Assembly: GCA_033807775.1 (NCBI GenBank)
Contig: JAWVWS010001018.1
Location: 225,440-289,439 of the forward strand
Source of the DNA: Saussurea involucrata
Taxonomy: Eukaryota; Streptophyta; Magnoliopsida; Asterales; Asteraceae
Direction: 5' to 3'
Length of the DNA: 64,000 nt
The first letter of the stretch is position 1. Each line of letters opens with the position of its first letter. Positions 33,820 to 46,436 of this stretch are shown here, one piece after another. The position numbers and the translations under genes are program-made. Below the pieces are notes generated by a model. It worked only from the letters and a program-made list of their open reading frames with translations. It ran no database searches and had not been told where the DNA came from.

Positions 33820-35575
33820 CTACAAAACTGCTTTCCAAAATCCCTTTGAAGAAGACAATATATAGGGATGATATTCAATGGAAAATACTTCTGAAACCGA
33901 GTTCATATTGAAGGAAGCTAAACCCCACCATCTCAGCAACCTTGCCCATACATCTGTGATTTGCTTACGATGGACTAGGCAATGATCAATAGTTTCTACT
34001 TCATCCCCACATTGGGCACACAAGGATGGGTGAAGGTCAAAACCAAGACGACCCAATACCTAACGAACCAGAATCTTGTCTTAGCCACCACACGAATATG
34101 CAAACTCGTTTTAGGACAAACTTGCACCATTTAATTTCGAAAAAATGAGGTGTATGACGAAGAGTTTGTTTATCCATTAAATCCTTAGAGCCCCTTAACC
34201 GAGAACGCCCAGCCTCGCCCAAAAACCACATCCATTTGTTTCTCTCATTACTTAATGGTCTAATAGTATGAGTCAAGCCTTCTAATTCCTCTATATCGTT
34301 TAAAGCTCTCTCTCTCTCTTCCCGAATGCTATGCCAACCATAAGACCACAACCACCCTCAATCCCACCACTCCACCACAACCACCCTCAATCCTGCCACT
34401 CCAACCTACTCATCACTAAGACCACCTTATATCCCTCTAAACTAAACAAGCGTGGGAATCAATCATAAAGCTTGAAATTACCCAACCACTTATCCATCCA
34501 GAATGACGTAGCTTTGTCATTGCATAATCTTTTGCCAAACTACCCTCTAAAAATTGATCCTTAATCTCTCTAAATCCATTCCAACACGAATGATGTTACC
34601 CTAAGTCGTCCCTCTAAACGATCTAACCCTCCGATCTCCTCCCGATTGGGACCCCTTCACCACCTTAAACGCCACCACCATTTCCCAATAAAAGCACAGT
34701 TTGAAATCCGAAGACTTCCCTTGTAAGCCCTAATAAATTTGAGCAATTTAAATTAGAGTCCCATTTAACCCACACATGTTTTCGATTACCTTCGGACCCA
34801 CCCTAGAAAAATCCCTTCCCACGGATTCCAAAGTATGAAAGACTCGAGTTGGGCACGAAAAAAGGGAGAAATCCTACACAGACAAATTGTCGTGAACTGA
34901 TTTGACCAACGTTAATCTTCCACCAAAAGATACCGATCTAGATTTCCAATCGGATATTTTATTGTGTACTTTTCAATTATCGGGTTCCAACTAGCAATCT
35001 TGTTCATACATCTCCCAATAGGTATTCCAAGTTATGTGAACGAAAGTCTTCCTAAGTAAGATTTAAATCTTCTAGCCATCTCGTCTACTTCCGAATCTGA
35101 AACGCTAACATCGAACAACTTACTTTTTGACATATTCACCATTAACCTGGAACCCATCTAAAAACATTTTGAAAGGGACATCAAGTTTCTCAAATTCTGA
35201 TAACTCCAGTCCACAAAAAAGATCATGTCATAGAGTATTGAAGATGAGAAACTAAGACTTTTTAATAATCTATTTCAACACCTTTAAAAATGTCATTACC
35301 GACAGCTTCTTCAAGACCACATTTATTCCTCATTTGAAATTCTATTGTTGGTGATCGTTTACCAACACCGTATGTCACTTTACTCCAAAATTTTGAAAAT
35401 CAATTAAGGTTCGCTTATTTTTCGTCTTAACATATGCAAGAGTTTCAGTTGCTATAAGTGAACCATCAAGAATGAATCTACCTTCGACAGACGCCTTTTG
35501 CACCTCCCTGATAACTTTTCCAATTACTTTGTTGATTCTTTTGGCAAGAGTCTTTGTTAATATTTTCTAGAAACA
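33820..35575 (-). pseudogene. L1-type LINE fragment (3' half, RT and zf-RVT), degenerate
   Basis: At the - strand 5' side (about 35575-35440) the reading KILTKTLAKRINKVIG ... GRFILDG matches the start of plant L1 reverse transcriptase. In the middle, fragments such as SKSKLFDVSV and LGIPIG follow. Toward the 3' side is the RT-associated zinc-binding domain: KWCKFVLKRVCIFVW (~34110) and LHPSLCAQCGDEVETIDHCL (~33980). Many stops and frameshifts are present. The endonuclease and ORF1 regions are absent, as in a typical 5'-truncated insertion. This element is unrelated in style to the R2-like element at 16-19 kb. Confidence 0.82.
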
Positions 35576-35822
35576 CCCAATATATTATAAAAAATCTGTT
35601 GTGTTGTTGAAGATGAATGTAAGTAACTCAATTTCGGAGAAATTTTGAAGAATCTGTTAAAGATGCTCTAAGACACTCAATTCATTGGGGTTTTTATACA
35701 AGCACTTTGGTTGTACTTTGTGTAAAATGACATTTTAACAATTTTTATATAATTATTGATGTCGAAAAATAAATGGTACCTACAAAAATTCTTCTAAAAA
35801 CTATTATTGTTATGATATATAT

Positions 35823-36120
35823 AGAGGCTCACTATTTTGTAAATTTTTTTTTCGTGTAAACTTTAGATTTCATAGGTTTTTCTTAATGAAATTGTTTCAT
35901 ATCATTCATTTCTTGATGAAATTGTTTCATATATTTTCTCAGTTTGATAAAACTTTTTCGTTTTTACATAAAAAACACAAATATATGAAACAATTTCATC
36001 AAGAAATGAATGATATGAAACAATTTCATCAAAATAAACAATTTCATGAAACAATTTTATCAAGAAAACCTATAAAATCCAAAGTTTACACACATTTAGA
36101 GGTTTACAAATTATTATCCC

Positions 36121-36123
<3 letters not shown>
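35823..36123. mobile_element. Foldback element A between TA microsatellites, copy 2
   Basis: It has the same ends as the copy at 33035 ('agaggctcactattttgtaaa', 'gaggtttacaaattattatccct') but is about 90 bp shorter inside the foldback. It is flanked by TA tracts, the right one (36124-36161) being shared with the next element. Confidence 0.82.
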
Positions 36124-36161
<38 letters not shown>

Positions 36162-36162
<1 letters not shown>

Positions 36163-36394
36163 CATGAGATCATGCGAGAAATGTCATTTTTGGTGAGAAG
36201 TGTGAGAAATACTTTTAAACCGTTATCACTTTTAATCAAATACTCTCCTATGAAGTGCGGCTTAAAAGGGAATTGATCCAGTGCATCTTATCTCGATGCA
36301 TCCATCCTAGTGTTCGTTCATTTTTCATCCAACGGTTGATAACCACTTCTCATAGCTCTTATAAAATTTGACATTTTTCACCGAACTCAATCCT
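36162..36394. mobile_element. Element C bounded by TA microsatellites, copy 1
   Basis: The non-coding unit includes 'aaaccgttatcacttttaatc', 'gcggcttaaaagggaattga' and 'catccaacggttgataacca', and ends 'ccgaactcaatcct' before a TA tract. A clear relative lies in the EMF1 intron at 58833-59035. Weak inverted ends ('ggtgagaagtgtgagaa' against 'acttctcatagct') are present. Confidence 0.75.
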
Positions 36395-36409
36395 ATATAT
36401 ATATATATT

Positions 36410-37824
36410 TAAATTTAGTGAGTTGAAATGATATAAAAAAGTATAAAAAGTAAGTTTTGATAATGTAAACATATAAAGTAAAAAAAAAGGTAAATAATAA
36501 GTAAAAGGGTTTGTACATTGTTTAAATATTTAATTTGTTTTAGGGATGTGACATTTTGTTGCTAGTTACGAGCAAGTTAGAGTATGTTCAATAGAGCGTT
36601 TTATAATAACTTTGTTGTTGTATTTTTCTTTTTCATTTTATTTTAACTCATTAAAATAAGAACTTATGTAAAGTTTATAATAATTGTTTTTGTAAAAACT
36701 TCTTTTTTTATGAGTCCTATGTATTTTTAACTTCAATAATTATTATATATAAACAAATATTTAAATATAAAGTTAAGAAAATATAAGTACTAGCAAGCAT
36801 GTCACTTTATACAAGTTCATTTTTTGTTTGTAAAACCTTGCATTGGAGATGCTCTTATAAAACGATATGATATTCATCCAAACAATTAAAAAGACGTTTC
36901 AAAATATATACAATGAGCGTGCCCTTTTTTTGTAGCATGGGAAATATTTACGAATCAGAGTCGAACAATTGAGAGATACGATGGTGTAAACTTGCAAGAA
37001 ACGATCCTTGACATAGTATATTTCTATTGGTTCATTTTACTCCACCGTTTGATAAGTATAGTCAACAAAAGTTATATCCGTTGGCAATGTTAATTTTCAA
37101 GTTATAAACAATATCGTTTACTGTTTTTAACTTGGGTAGAGCTCAATTAGTAATATTTTGGTTTTTGTTTTCGCAGTCGTAGTCATCAGTTTAAGTACTT
37201 TCATGTTATTGTCTGTTTATTTGGATGTTAACTTTAGAGCATGTAACATTAGCCGAGGTAATTAATGCAAAGATGAACCGGAACCATTCAGTATCGTTAT
37301 TACTGTTTTTCCATAATAGTATTATTTTTTTATTACTATTTATTTCATATTTTCTTTGAAACTACGGTTTGTTGGCATCAAAATCAAAATTCTAAATTTA
37401 AATTAACTAAAAAAATATCAGCAATTTAATTAGAAACGTCATTATTTTCAGTTTTAAAATGATTAAACTAAACAAAATTATGTTAATAAAAAGAAAATAC
37501 GGATTTTATATAACAATAGTTAATGTTCGAATGATTCAAGGGAATTAAACAAGAGAAAGAGCATGGCCATGGAGTAATGTTTAGTTGATTATTATATCCT
37601 CAGAAAGGTTATTTAATTATATATTTGGCAATTAACAATGTTAATTACATTACATTAAATTAAATTAAATAATTATTACATTTTAATTAATTACTTTACT
37701 ATATGTATGTGAATATGTGATGATGTATAATAGAACAACATTAAATAAAGGAGGTCCCGCCTTGAATAATGGCTCCTGCATTTGGTCTGGCAAGCTCTCA
37801 CTTTCTGCCATTACATGTCTCATT

Positions 37825-37883
<59 letters not shown>

Positions 37884-37965
37884 ATTCATGAAGTACCCTT
37901 ATATTGCCTTTGTCTCCTTTAATCGAAAGTTGATATGGGACTAGAAAGTTATACAAATCTCATTA
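36410..37965. other. AT-rich intergenic DNA
   Basis: No gene was found. 'agagtatgttcaatagagcg' near 36570 and 'cattggagatgctcttata' near 36842 look like inverted ends of a small decayed MITE. A (CT)n(TA)n tract lies at about 37821-37875. Confidence 0.5.
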
Positions 37966-37973
37966 CATATATC
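37966..37973. repeat. hAT target-site duplication, left copy
   Basis: The 8-mer catatatc directly precedes the left terminal inverted repeat and is identical to 43264-43271. Confidence 0.93.
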
Positions 37974-37994
37974 TAGGGCTGTAAACGAACCGAA

Positions 37995-38385
37995 CGAACA
38001 CGAACGGAGGTCTGTTCGTGTTCGTTCGTTTAAGTTAACCGAACAAACGAACGAACACGAACAGTAAACGAACAATTTTTTTTGTGTTCGTGTTCGTTCG
38101 TTTAGAATTCAGGTGTGTTCGTGTTCGTTCATGTTCGTTCGCTAAGAAGTTAAACGAACATAAACGAACGAACGCAAACGAACGAACATAAACGAACAGA
38201 CTAAATGAACATAAACGAACAACCCCTAAACGAACATAAACGAACAACCCTAAATGAACATAAACGAACGAACATAAACGAACCTAAATGAACATAAACG
38301 AACGAACATAAACGAACAAACCTAAATGAACATAAACGAACGAACATAAACGAACAAGCCTAAACGAACATAAACTAACACCATT
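37995..38385. repeat. hAT left subterminal repeat array
   Basis: More than twenty copies of 'aaacgaac' or its complement 'gttcgttt' occur here. The first ~150 bp are arranged as an inverted pair and the rest as direct 'cataaacgaacgaa' repeats. The likely role is transposase binding, by analogy with Ac. Confidence 0.85.
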
Positions 38386-38539
38386 AGTTGTCATTCCGTT
38401 AACTATTAGTATTACACACCAATTATCCATAGTTTAAACGTACACAAAACAATCCCCATTCATCAACCATTTTGAACAAAAAAAACATCATCAATTTGTC
38501 TATCTACATTACACGAGGAAAACGTAACAAAAACACCAT

Positions 38540-38846
38540 CTATCTTCATATCATCAATTTCCTACAAAAAAACAAACAAAATAATTATTAGTAATTGACT
38601 TATTGTAAAAAAAAGGTATTAGAATCGATCATATTAAGAAATTACCTTGGTAACAAAAACGCCACCTATTTTCAATCCTCATGGAAGATGAACATATATC
38701 ATATCTTCAATTTCCTACAAAAAAACAATTGTTAAAAGTCAGACATCTAAAATGCAAAATTATTTTATCAAATTGCAAAATATCTACCAAAAGAGTGGCC
38801 ACCAGTCACCTCACGGAAGTTCAACATATATTATGTCATCAGTTTC
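38540..38846 (-). repeat. Repeated candidate terminal exons of the hAT transposase
   Basis: Three sites on the - strand have a 'cctac' acceptor context (tgtag|gaa) followed by similar short coding ends. At 38846 it reads ETDDIIYVELP then stop; at about 38716 EIEDMIYVHLP then stop; near 38560 EIDDMK, degenerate. All join in the same phase to exon 2 (donor at 38931). Each copy is preceded by similar 'aaataattattag' DNA, so this is a tandem duplication of the terminal exon. Confidence 0.7.
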
Positions 38847-41163
38847 CTACAAGATTTCAACAAACAAACAAAATAATTATTAGTTATCGTAAGAAACCAA
38901 GTATTATAATAAATAAGATTACGAAAATTACCTTGACTTTCTTTTTGTGTAACCCATAATGATGACGATACCAATCTGCTCCACAAATGAGCATATCAAC
39001 TGTCTTTGTTCCTAAAGAGGCGCGATGTGCATCAATGACTCTTCCACCAGCACTAAAAGCTGATTCTGAAGCAACAGTAGTGAGCGGAATTGCCAAAACA
39101 TCAGCGGCCATTTTAGACAAAATTCTGAACTTCAGAGTTTTCTCCTTCCACCACTCTAAGGCATCAAAATATACACCCGAATCACCAATGTACACGCCTT
39201 CTTCTAAATAAACCTCTAACTCAGACTTCACACTAGCAAAAGTGTCAACGCTTCTGATATGTTGATCATACTTTGCTGTGCCACTCTTGATACCCAAACC
39301 AACTCTAGAACTTAGCTTGTTATAACCACTCTTAACTCCACTTTCACTCTTGTCAGGTGCACTACTACTTGAAACAACATTAGCTGCTTTATGTTGCTCA
39401 ACATACTCTTCAAACATTTCAGTAAGAGTATCTTGAACAATTTTCATATGTTTGGGAGCCTCATCCGCTGAATAAATGGAATTAAAAGAGAATTCAACCA
39501 ACTTCATCTTGTATCTAGGATCCAAAACAGCACCAATGGAAATCAACAAATTACAAGTACCCCAATATTTGTCAAATTTCAGTTTCATCTTAAGAGCCAT
39601 ATTTCTCATGTATGTACTCTCATCCAAAGTCAAATCATCTAGTGCTTCCTTAATCCCATACAACTCACTAAGAAACAAATTAGAAGTGGGATACTCGGAG
39701 CCTATAAAGTAAAAGAAGTAAATAAAAGTGTGTGAGAATTAAGTGATTAGCTTAGAAAACATGAATTATAATAAAAACCATAAAAAAGAATCATTAATAC
39801 CTGAAATTATTTTTGTAACCTCACTGAAAAGCCCCAAGAAGGAGCAAATAACTTCAACTTTGTCCCAATCTTCCGAGGTCGGCAAGGTCTTGTATGTTGA
39901 TTCTCGATCGGCATAATTCACAAACACTTCTTTAAACTCCAAGGCCGTAGACAACATAGCATATGTAGCATTCCATCGGGTACTCACATCTAAGATCAAA
40001 TGCTTCTTTGACAAGGTCATTTGCTTGGCAAGTTCGCTAAAGATATGCAATCGACCCGGAGAGGCATTCACGTGTTTTACACTCTCACGAACATTGTGAA
40101 TAATGTCTTTTATTTCCGACAAACCATCTTGAACCAACAAGTTGAGAATATGTGCACAACACCGCATATGGAATAACTTTCCCCCAACAACAAGCTTTTT
40201 CTGAAGCTTCATAAATTCCCTCAACTTTGTAGCCACCACATCGTTAGTTGTAGCATTGTCAACCGTCAAAGTAGCAACCTTTGTCTCAATATTCCACTCT
40301 TTTAAACACTTAAAGAGAGAATCATAGATACATAGTCCAGAATAAGGTGGCGACACATCAACAAAACTCAATATGCATTTGTTAAGCTTGAAATCGGAAT
40401 CTACAAAATGGCAAGTAACAACCATATAATGGATATTTTGCACTGATGTCCACATATCAGTTGTTATGCTCACACGATTGACAGCGCTTAACATTTTCTT
40501 AATTCTTTTCTTGCCTATCTCATAACTAGAAACACAATCTTGCTTAGCCGATGCACGTGAAACCTTGTTAAACGCGGGGTTAGATTCCATCATAAGCACA
40601 TTAAACAGATCATACTCAACAAAATTAAATGGCAACTCATGAACCATAATCATGTGAGAAATAACCTCTCTAATCCTACTATTGTCATACTTCCAGTTTT
40701 GGACTGTAGAAGAATCTAATTTCCCCGGCACAACCTTTAACTTTAACTGACCTGGATGAACGGTGTTGACTGCTCTTAACTTTGGGCAATAACTAATATG
40801 CCTATGCAATGGTGTCGTGGTTCCATCTTTAAGCTTCTTTATCTTCTCACCGCAATGGATGCACTCACACACTTCAGTTCCATCAGTCAACTTTACCAAA
40901 CGAAAATGTTCCCAAACTCCCGAAGTCTTCTTTCTTTTCCTTTTAGCATACGGAGTAGTTTCTTCGTTATTGACTGCATTAGCCTCTTCTGCACCGGCTG
41001 CTGCAACATCTCCATCAATAACAACCACGTCAGGAGTATTTTCCATTCTTGATGTGTGTGTACTTGATTCAACTTCGGTCGATTCAATTTCTTGAGGCGT
41101 TAGGTGATCTAAATAATAATCGTCATGAAAGAAATGTGGTCCGCTACAAGAGCCATCAGACAT
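38811..41163 (-). CDS. hAT transposase, BED zinc finger, RICESLEEPER-like, intact
   Basis: The three exons on the - strand are 41163-39801, 39701-38932 and 38846-38811. GT-AG borders agree in phase, giving 722 residues. The N-terminal part is acidic. The BED finger spans about residues 82-127 (SGVWEHFRLV ... CIHCGEKI ... HRHISYC). The hAT-like RNase-H fold follows (ITTDMWTSVQ, LTVDNATTND, HMRCCAHILNLL, DVSTRWNATY), and the C-terminal dimerisation domain has the conserved PLTTVASESAFSAGGRVID block. The last exon adds ETDDIIYVELP. The protein binds subterminal repeats, excises the element and reinserts it with an 8-bp duplication. No stop, frameshift or missing block was seen. The start ATG at 41163 is the first in frame. 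Upstream 41164-42990 is non-coding leader or promoter. Confidence 0.94.
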
Positions 41164-42989
41164 CTATGATGCAAAATAATGGTAAAAGTCAAACATGTTA
41201 GTCAAAAATTATTTAGTCAAAAATTATTTTATCAAAATGCAAAAACAGAACTAATTTACAAGTTGTAAGTTGTAAGTTGTAACTAATGGTGCAAACACAG
41301 TAACACTTTTAACAGCAAGATGGTACTCACAAATCACAATTCACATCTCATTTCTAACTTATCCTTTTTTCATGATACAAAGGGCTCATTCCAGTTTGGG
41401 GCCGTAACTTACCATGTAATTAAATGACTATTTTGACAGATGCTATGATAATACTTGTTACAATGACTAAAAGATTATCTTGAATGCAAATCCTGATGAC
41501 GTTTTTTCAAATCATCGATATATGTCTGAAGTGGAGTGTTGTAGTGAGTTCTTGAGACGAAGAAATTTAATATAACATATGTTACTGATTAAACATATGC
41601 ATCTAGTTTTGTGGCTTTTTGGCAGCATAAGAGAATGGAAAAATAACTGATTATTTGGTTATTTCACAAAATTTAAAAAATAACTGATTATTTGGCTTTC
41701 AATGTTCACCAGGCACAAAGTGTTTATCCCTTCTACTGTGCTAGCCTCCAAATTCAGTTTATGGAATAACTATTGGGCCACATATACTTTTCTTAGAGAC
41801 TATTCCTGAATTCCCTTGGTAACTTCTCAACAATATCTTCAGCACTTAGTTTTACACTTCCAGAATTATTCAGTTTATTACATATTTAGCTTTATGTTTC
41901 TAGAATAATCCAATTTCATGTGCATATTGATTATACAGGGAGATATAAGTTGACAATATCCTTGATATTCATCCTCTATATTTAGTCATTCTTTCCAAGA
42001 ATAACAGCTTTGGTTAATTAAGTTTTGAAAAATATCCATTTTCAGTCTTCTTTAGCTTATTCTGTTCAACTTAGCAACCCATCAATACTATCCTCTGATT
42101 TCACTATTAGCAAATTCAAGGTACTTCCACATGTTACAATTAGTTGGATATGCTGCTGGATCTGTTGGCAGCATGGTTTCGAACCCTGCAGACAATATTG
42201 TCGCTTCTCTAAATAACAAAAAGGCGGGTAGTTGAAGCTGGTAAGTGGTAAATTCTTTTTCTTTGATTTTTTTAAGTTCTTTTCTTATAGTAATTTAAGT
42301 AAGTTAGTTGTTGCTAAAACCGTAAGCAAGTTGTGACTTTACAGTGGCTATTCTATGACACCATCAAGGTGTTAAGTGGTCTGTAAGTTCAAGTTTACCT
42401 ACAACTTCTTTTTTCTACGTAATTAGAATATTACCTTACACCATTGAAGATAAAACAAGCAACGATTGAAGAAGCAAAATTTAACAATCGAACTAACAAG
42501 CAAAATTTAACAATCGAACTAACAATCGAACTAACAATCGAACTAACAAGCAAAATTTAACAATCGAACCTGTGGGCTGTGGTTTGAAAAAGACATTAAC
42601 AAGCAACGATTGAAGAAGATTGAAGAAGGTAGAAGAAGGTAGAAACTGAACAAATGTGTGAAAGAATCGAACCTATATGAAGCGATGATTTAGGGTTTTC
42701 TTCGGTCTTCAAGTTTACTTGTCTTCTTCTGTTTGCAGACCTCCAACTCTCCAAGGCTCCAACCCAACGATTTAGGTAGAAATTTGAATTGATCGGCTGA
42801 AATTGGTCGATCATGTATTTAGGTTCTCAAACAAAAGGCCCAAATTGGTTTAGGACTCAAGGTCCACATGATTTCATATGTTTTAATTGTTATTTAAAAG
42901 AGCCCAAGCCTGTAAAATTAAAAAGGCCCAAATTTAATATATATTTGTTTTATTATTATACATATAAATATTTATATATAAATGTTGTA
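41164..42989 (-). other. hAT transposase upstream region
   Basis: No coding sequence was found. An array of 'caatcgaactaacaagcaaa' repeats lies at about 42475-42570. The rest is AT-rich and probably holds the transposase promoter and leader. A TATA box could not be chosen with confidence. Confidence 0.5.
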
Positions 42990-43250
42990 ATGTAAAATAT
43001 AAACGAACATAAACGAACGTAAACGAACATAATTGAACGAACGTAAACGAACATAACTGAACGAACGTAAACGAACATAAATAAACGAACGTTCACGAAC
43101 GTAAATGAACGAACGGGACCTTTGTTCATGTTCGTTTGTTTAACTAAACGAACAAAAAAACGTGTTCATGTTCGTTCATTTAATAAATGAACGAACATAA
43201 ACGAACTTCCCGCCGAACGGTTCCCGAACGGTTCGCTGAACGTTCGGTTC
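42990..43250. repeat. hAT right subterminal repeat array
   Basis: The same 'aaacgaac(g/a)' motifs in direct and inverted orientation occur just inside the right terminal repeat, shorter than on the left. Confidence 0.85.
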
Positions 43251-43263
43251 GTTTACAGCCCTA

Positions 43264-43271
43264 CATATATC
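43264..43271. repeat. hAT target-site duplication, right copy
   Basis: The 8-mer catatatc directly follows the right terminal inverted repeat. Confidence 0.93.
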
Positions 43272-43757
43272 GATCTATGGATTTAAGTAATAATCTTATG
43301 AAGACAGAAGCTCTTTAATTGGTTTTTGTCGAGCAAATTAAGGATAATCAATTTGTAATATAATAATATAAAAATGCTTTCGTAGTGTGTTATTTTTATA
43401 ATACATTTTCAAAAAGAAAATACGATTATGTGCTTGTAGTGGATTTATGTTAAAATACACATTTGATCGTATTAGAAATTATTATCGAATTTTATTTGGT
43501 TAATTTCAATTTTACTTTATTATGATATGAATAAAGAAGATGTTTAATTTATTTACGTTATTTGCATAAAACTTGAAGGTATTTTTGCTACTTTTTGTGT
43601 TTTTTTATATAAAGTTTTTTGGTTCAAATCACTTAAATTACAACAAACAAATCACATGCTTATTGCAGAGTTTGAGGTACCGTACGTGCTCTATCTTAAC
43701 TTATCAACAAAAAATCGAAGACGTGATTTATTAGGAAAAAAAGGCAAAATACAATTA
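43272..43757. other. AT-rich spacer
   Basis: Nothing recognisable lies between the hAT element and the next MITE. Confidence 0.5.
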
Positions 43758-44677
43758 GGTGGCGTTTGGTTCGCAGAATGTTTTTGGATGGAATGGAATC
43801 TGTCAAAGGAATTTGACTTTGAAGGAATTGAAATGGAATGTTGGCAGGTTTGACCAGCTGTTTGGTTAACAGAATTGGAATGAAATCTGTTAAAGAAATT
43901 GGAATATGTCTGTTTGGTTCACAGAATGTAGCTTTGGAATTGGAATGAAATTTTGATAAATGACCAAAATACCCTTTTGATAAACACAAAACATAAATAG
44001 ATATGAAAAAAGATTAATAAATTGTTATAATGTGTAATATGTAAACACATTGTTCTAATTGTTCTAATATTTAACACATTGTTCTGTATATTTAAACAAG
44101 ATAATGTGAAAATCAGATTTGAACACATCTAAGCAGTAGCAAAACACAAAAATCAGTAGCAAAACACCAAAATCAGTAGCAACACAGAGAACAAATCAGT
44201 AGCAGTAGCAAAATCGAACAAATACAATACCAACCATGGAGAAATCGAAGAAGTAGCAACATACATACCACAAAATTGAACACACAGACCACAAAATCGA
44301 ACACACATACCACAAATCAGTAAGCAACCATGGAGAAATCGAAGAAGTAGCAAAATACAGACCACAAAATCAAATACACAGACCATCTAAGTCGTGAATC
44401 GAAACAATGGAGAACTCGTGAAACTGAAGCAGACGTGAATGTGTTCTAAGGTTGGGTTAAGGGTATTTTAGGAATATAGAGAATGTCAAATTCCATTCCA
44501 TTAAAATACCATCTATTTAGTAAGGAATCTTGAAATGCTTAAAACATGGAATTTGTTGGAATTTGAAATTTCATTCCTTTAAAAACCTTGAACCAAACAA
44601 TAGAATTGAATCTGGTCAAAGAAATTTGAGATTCCAATTCCATCAAATTCCTTAACTTTCTGTAAACCAAACACCCC
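43758..44677. mobile_element. PIF/Harbinger-like non-autonomous element, 920 bp
   Basis: The inverted ends are ggtggcgtttggttcgcaga (left) and the complement-like 'tgtaaaccaaacacccc' (right), flanked by TTA (43755-43757 and 44678-44680). Inside both ends 'ttggaatggaat' motifs repeat. The centre (about 44105-44400) has imperfect repeats of 'cagtagcaaaac', 'ccatggagaaatcgaagaag' and 'accacaaaatcgaacacaca'. No transposase is present. Its ends resemble those of the MITE at 8206 in style. Confidence 0.82.
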
Positions 44678-44724
44678 TTAGAATTGATGGAAATCTAATT
44701 TCAAAACAAGAACCCCCAAGACAC

Positions 44725-44725
<1 letters not shown>

Positions 44726-44757
<32 letters not shown>

Positions 44758-44770
44758 GAGAGAGAGAATT
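44726..44770. repeat. (CT)n(TA)n(GA)n compound microsatellite
   Basis: A CT run, a TA run and a GA run together form a palindromic compound microsatellite, the same design as the borders of other elements further right. Confidence 0.9.
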
Positions 44771-45125
44771 CTTAGATTGTGAGTTTAAATATTTTTCACA
44801 AGTATATAATGCTTCAATTTATTGGATCATGGAATGCTAAAAAATAATAATCTTGATAATGTTGCTTTGAAAATAGACAATTTTGTCCCTCACATTGCCC
44901 AATACTTGATAAGTCAAACCTCATTTGATTCTTTTTGGGTTCAAATAATCAAAACCTTGCAACAAGGAATGAAACTCAAATCGAAGCCCTAGAACGGTAA
45001 ATAATTCTTCAAATTACAACATGCCCATCTAAAATATTTTACATACATTATATGCCCGTAATTATTTATTTATTAATTAATTAGTACTAACTTTAAAATT
45101 TAATCTAAACGGTTTATTTTATTAT

Positions 45126-46401
45126 GAGTGAATTGTATTTTTGGTCCCTGTGGTTATATGTTTTCTTTGAAAGAGGGACCTGTACTTCATTATCTCAAGA
45201 AGTGGTCCCTCAGTTTTGAATTTTGCTTTGAAAGTGGGACCTGACCACTAACTTCATTAAAAAACTCAAGTTAGAGTCAGAGGCATTTTCATCCAATATG
45301 CTTTTGTCTCTCCTTTTACAATTTTCCTTGTTTTCTCTTATTTTTGTAAAGACCATATAAATTTAGGGACCTTTTATGTAATTATGTGTATATATATACA
45401 AGTGTGTACCGTACATCTTCCCCGTGGTCACCTCCGACCATGACTACCAGACATCTCACCGACCAGGATCTTGGGTGGTTCGATGATGCACTGACCACTT
45501 CGTTCATTCCGTTGGAAATGCTGCACTGTATCTAGAGTGGTCCAACCCATGATTTTGATTTTAATTTTGGTTTTGATTTTGATTCTGTTTATCCCCTTCA
45601 AAACTGTAATCACCATCACTCCATAACCTACACCAATTACTACCACCGCCGCTGCCGCCCATGGGAACTTTTTGAATGGTGTTTATAGCATAAGTTTTGG
45701 AAATCAAAGGATGGTGGTGATTAGGTGGTAATGGTGGATTGGTGGTGGCAGAGGGATGGAAGACGACCTGAAATTGGGAAGTTTTTGAATGGTGGTCAAA
45801 TTGGAAGAAGAATTGGTGGGAGAAATGATGGAATCTGCATCTTTCTTCTGGTGATTCAGAACTAATACAAAATTATAACTAAATCAAAACCCTAAACTTA
45901 GTTAAGGTGAGATGGTGCCGACGTTCTTGAGGATAGATGGATGTGGTGGTTGTTCTTGAGCTGAGATGGTGCCAGTGTTAACACCAAATCCTTAATTCAT
46001 TCAAACATCCACCATTCAATCCCCAATTTCTGTTTTGCTTCAGGTTATTGGTCTTTTACTTTTGGGGACGATGAGCTCGTGCTGCTTACCGAGTTGATAA
46101 CGTTCCATGACTTGTATTTTCTGCAATCTTTTCTCCTTTTCAAGTTTCTTAGCTGATTTTATCTTGATCTTGATTATCTTCATGAATACCATTTGTTTCT
46201 TATTTCCAGGCTTTATACATTTTTCTTCCTTTTCCTGCACAACAGAAGTCATCTTAGCATTTATCCATGCTAAGATATCATGGAGAATTTGATTGAAATT
46301 AGGGAGAGAATAGAAGGAAAACGAGAGAGTATTTGTTTGATGATATCATATCTTATTATTAGGTGACGATCGGTAGGGACGATGGTCCTGTGTACACACA
46401 C

Positions 46402-46436
<35 letters not shown>

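Larger units (their letters stand above)
37974..43263 (-). mobile_element. Autonomous hAT transposon, 5290 bp, apparently intact
   Basis: The ends read tagggctgtaaacgaaccga in inverted orientation and are flanked by a perfect 8-bp duplication, catatatc (37966-37973 and 43264-43271), the hAT length. Inside both ends are dense arrays of 'taaacgaacgaaca' motifs, as expected for transposase-binding subterminal repeats. The single gene, on the - strand, encodes a full BED-finger hAT transposase without visible stops or frameshifts. These features together suggest a recent and possibly still active element. Confidence 0.95.

Noticed and set aside
38035..38247. Open frame rich in Val/Arg/Phe
   Set aside because: It is produced by the hAT subterminal repeats.
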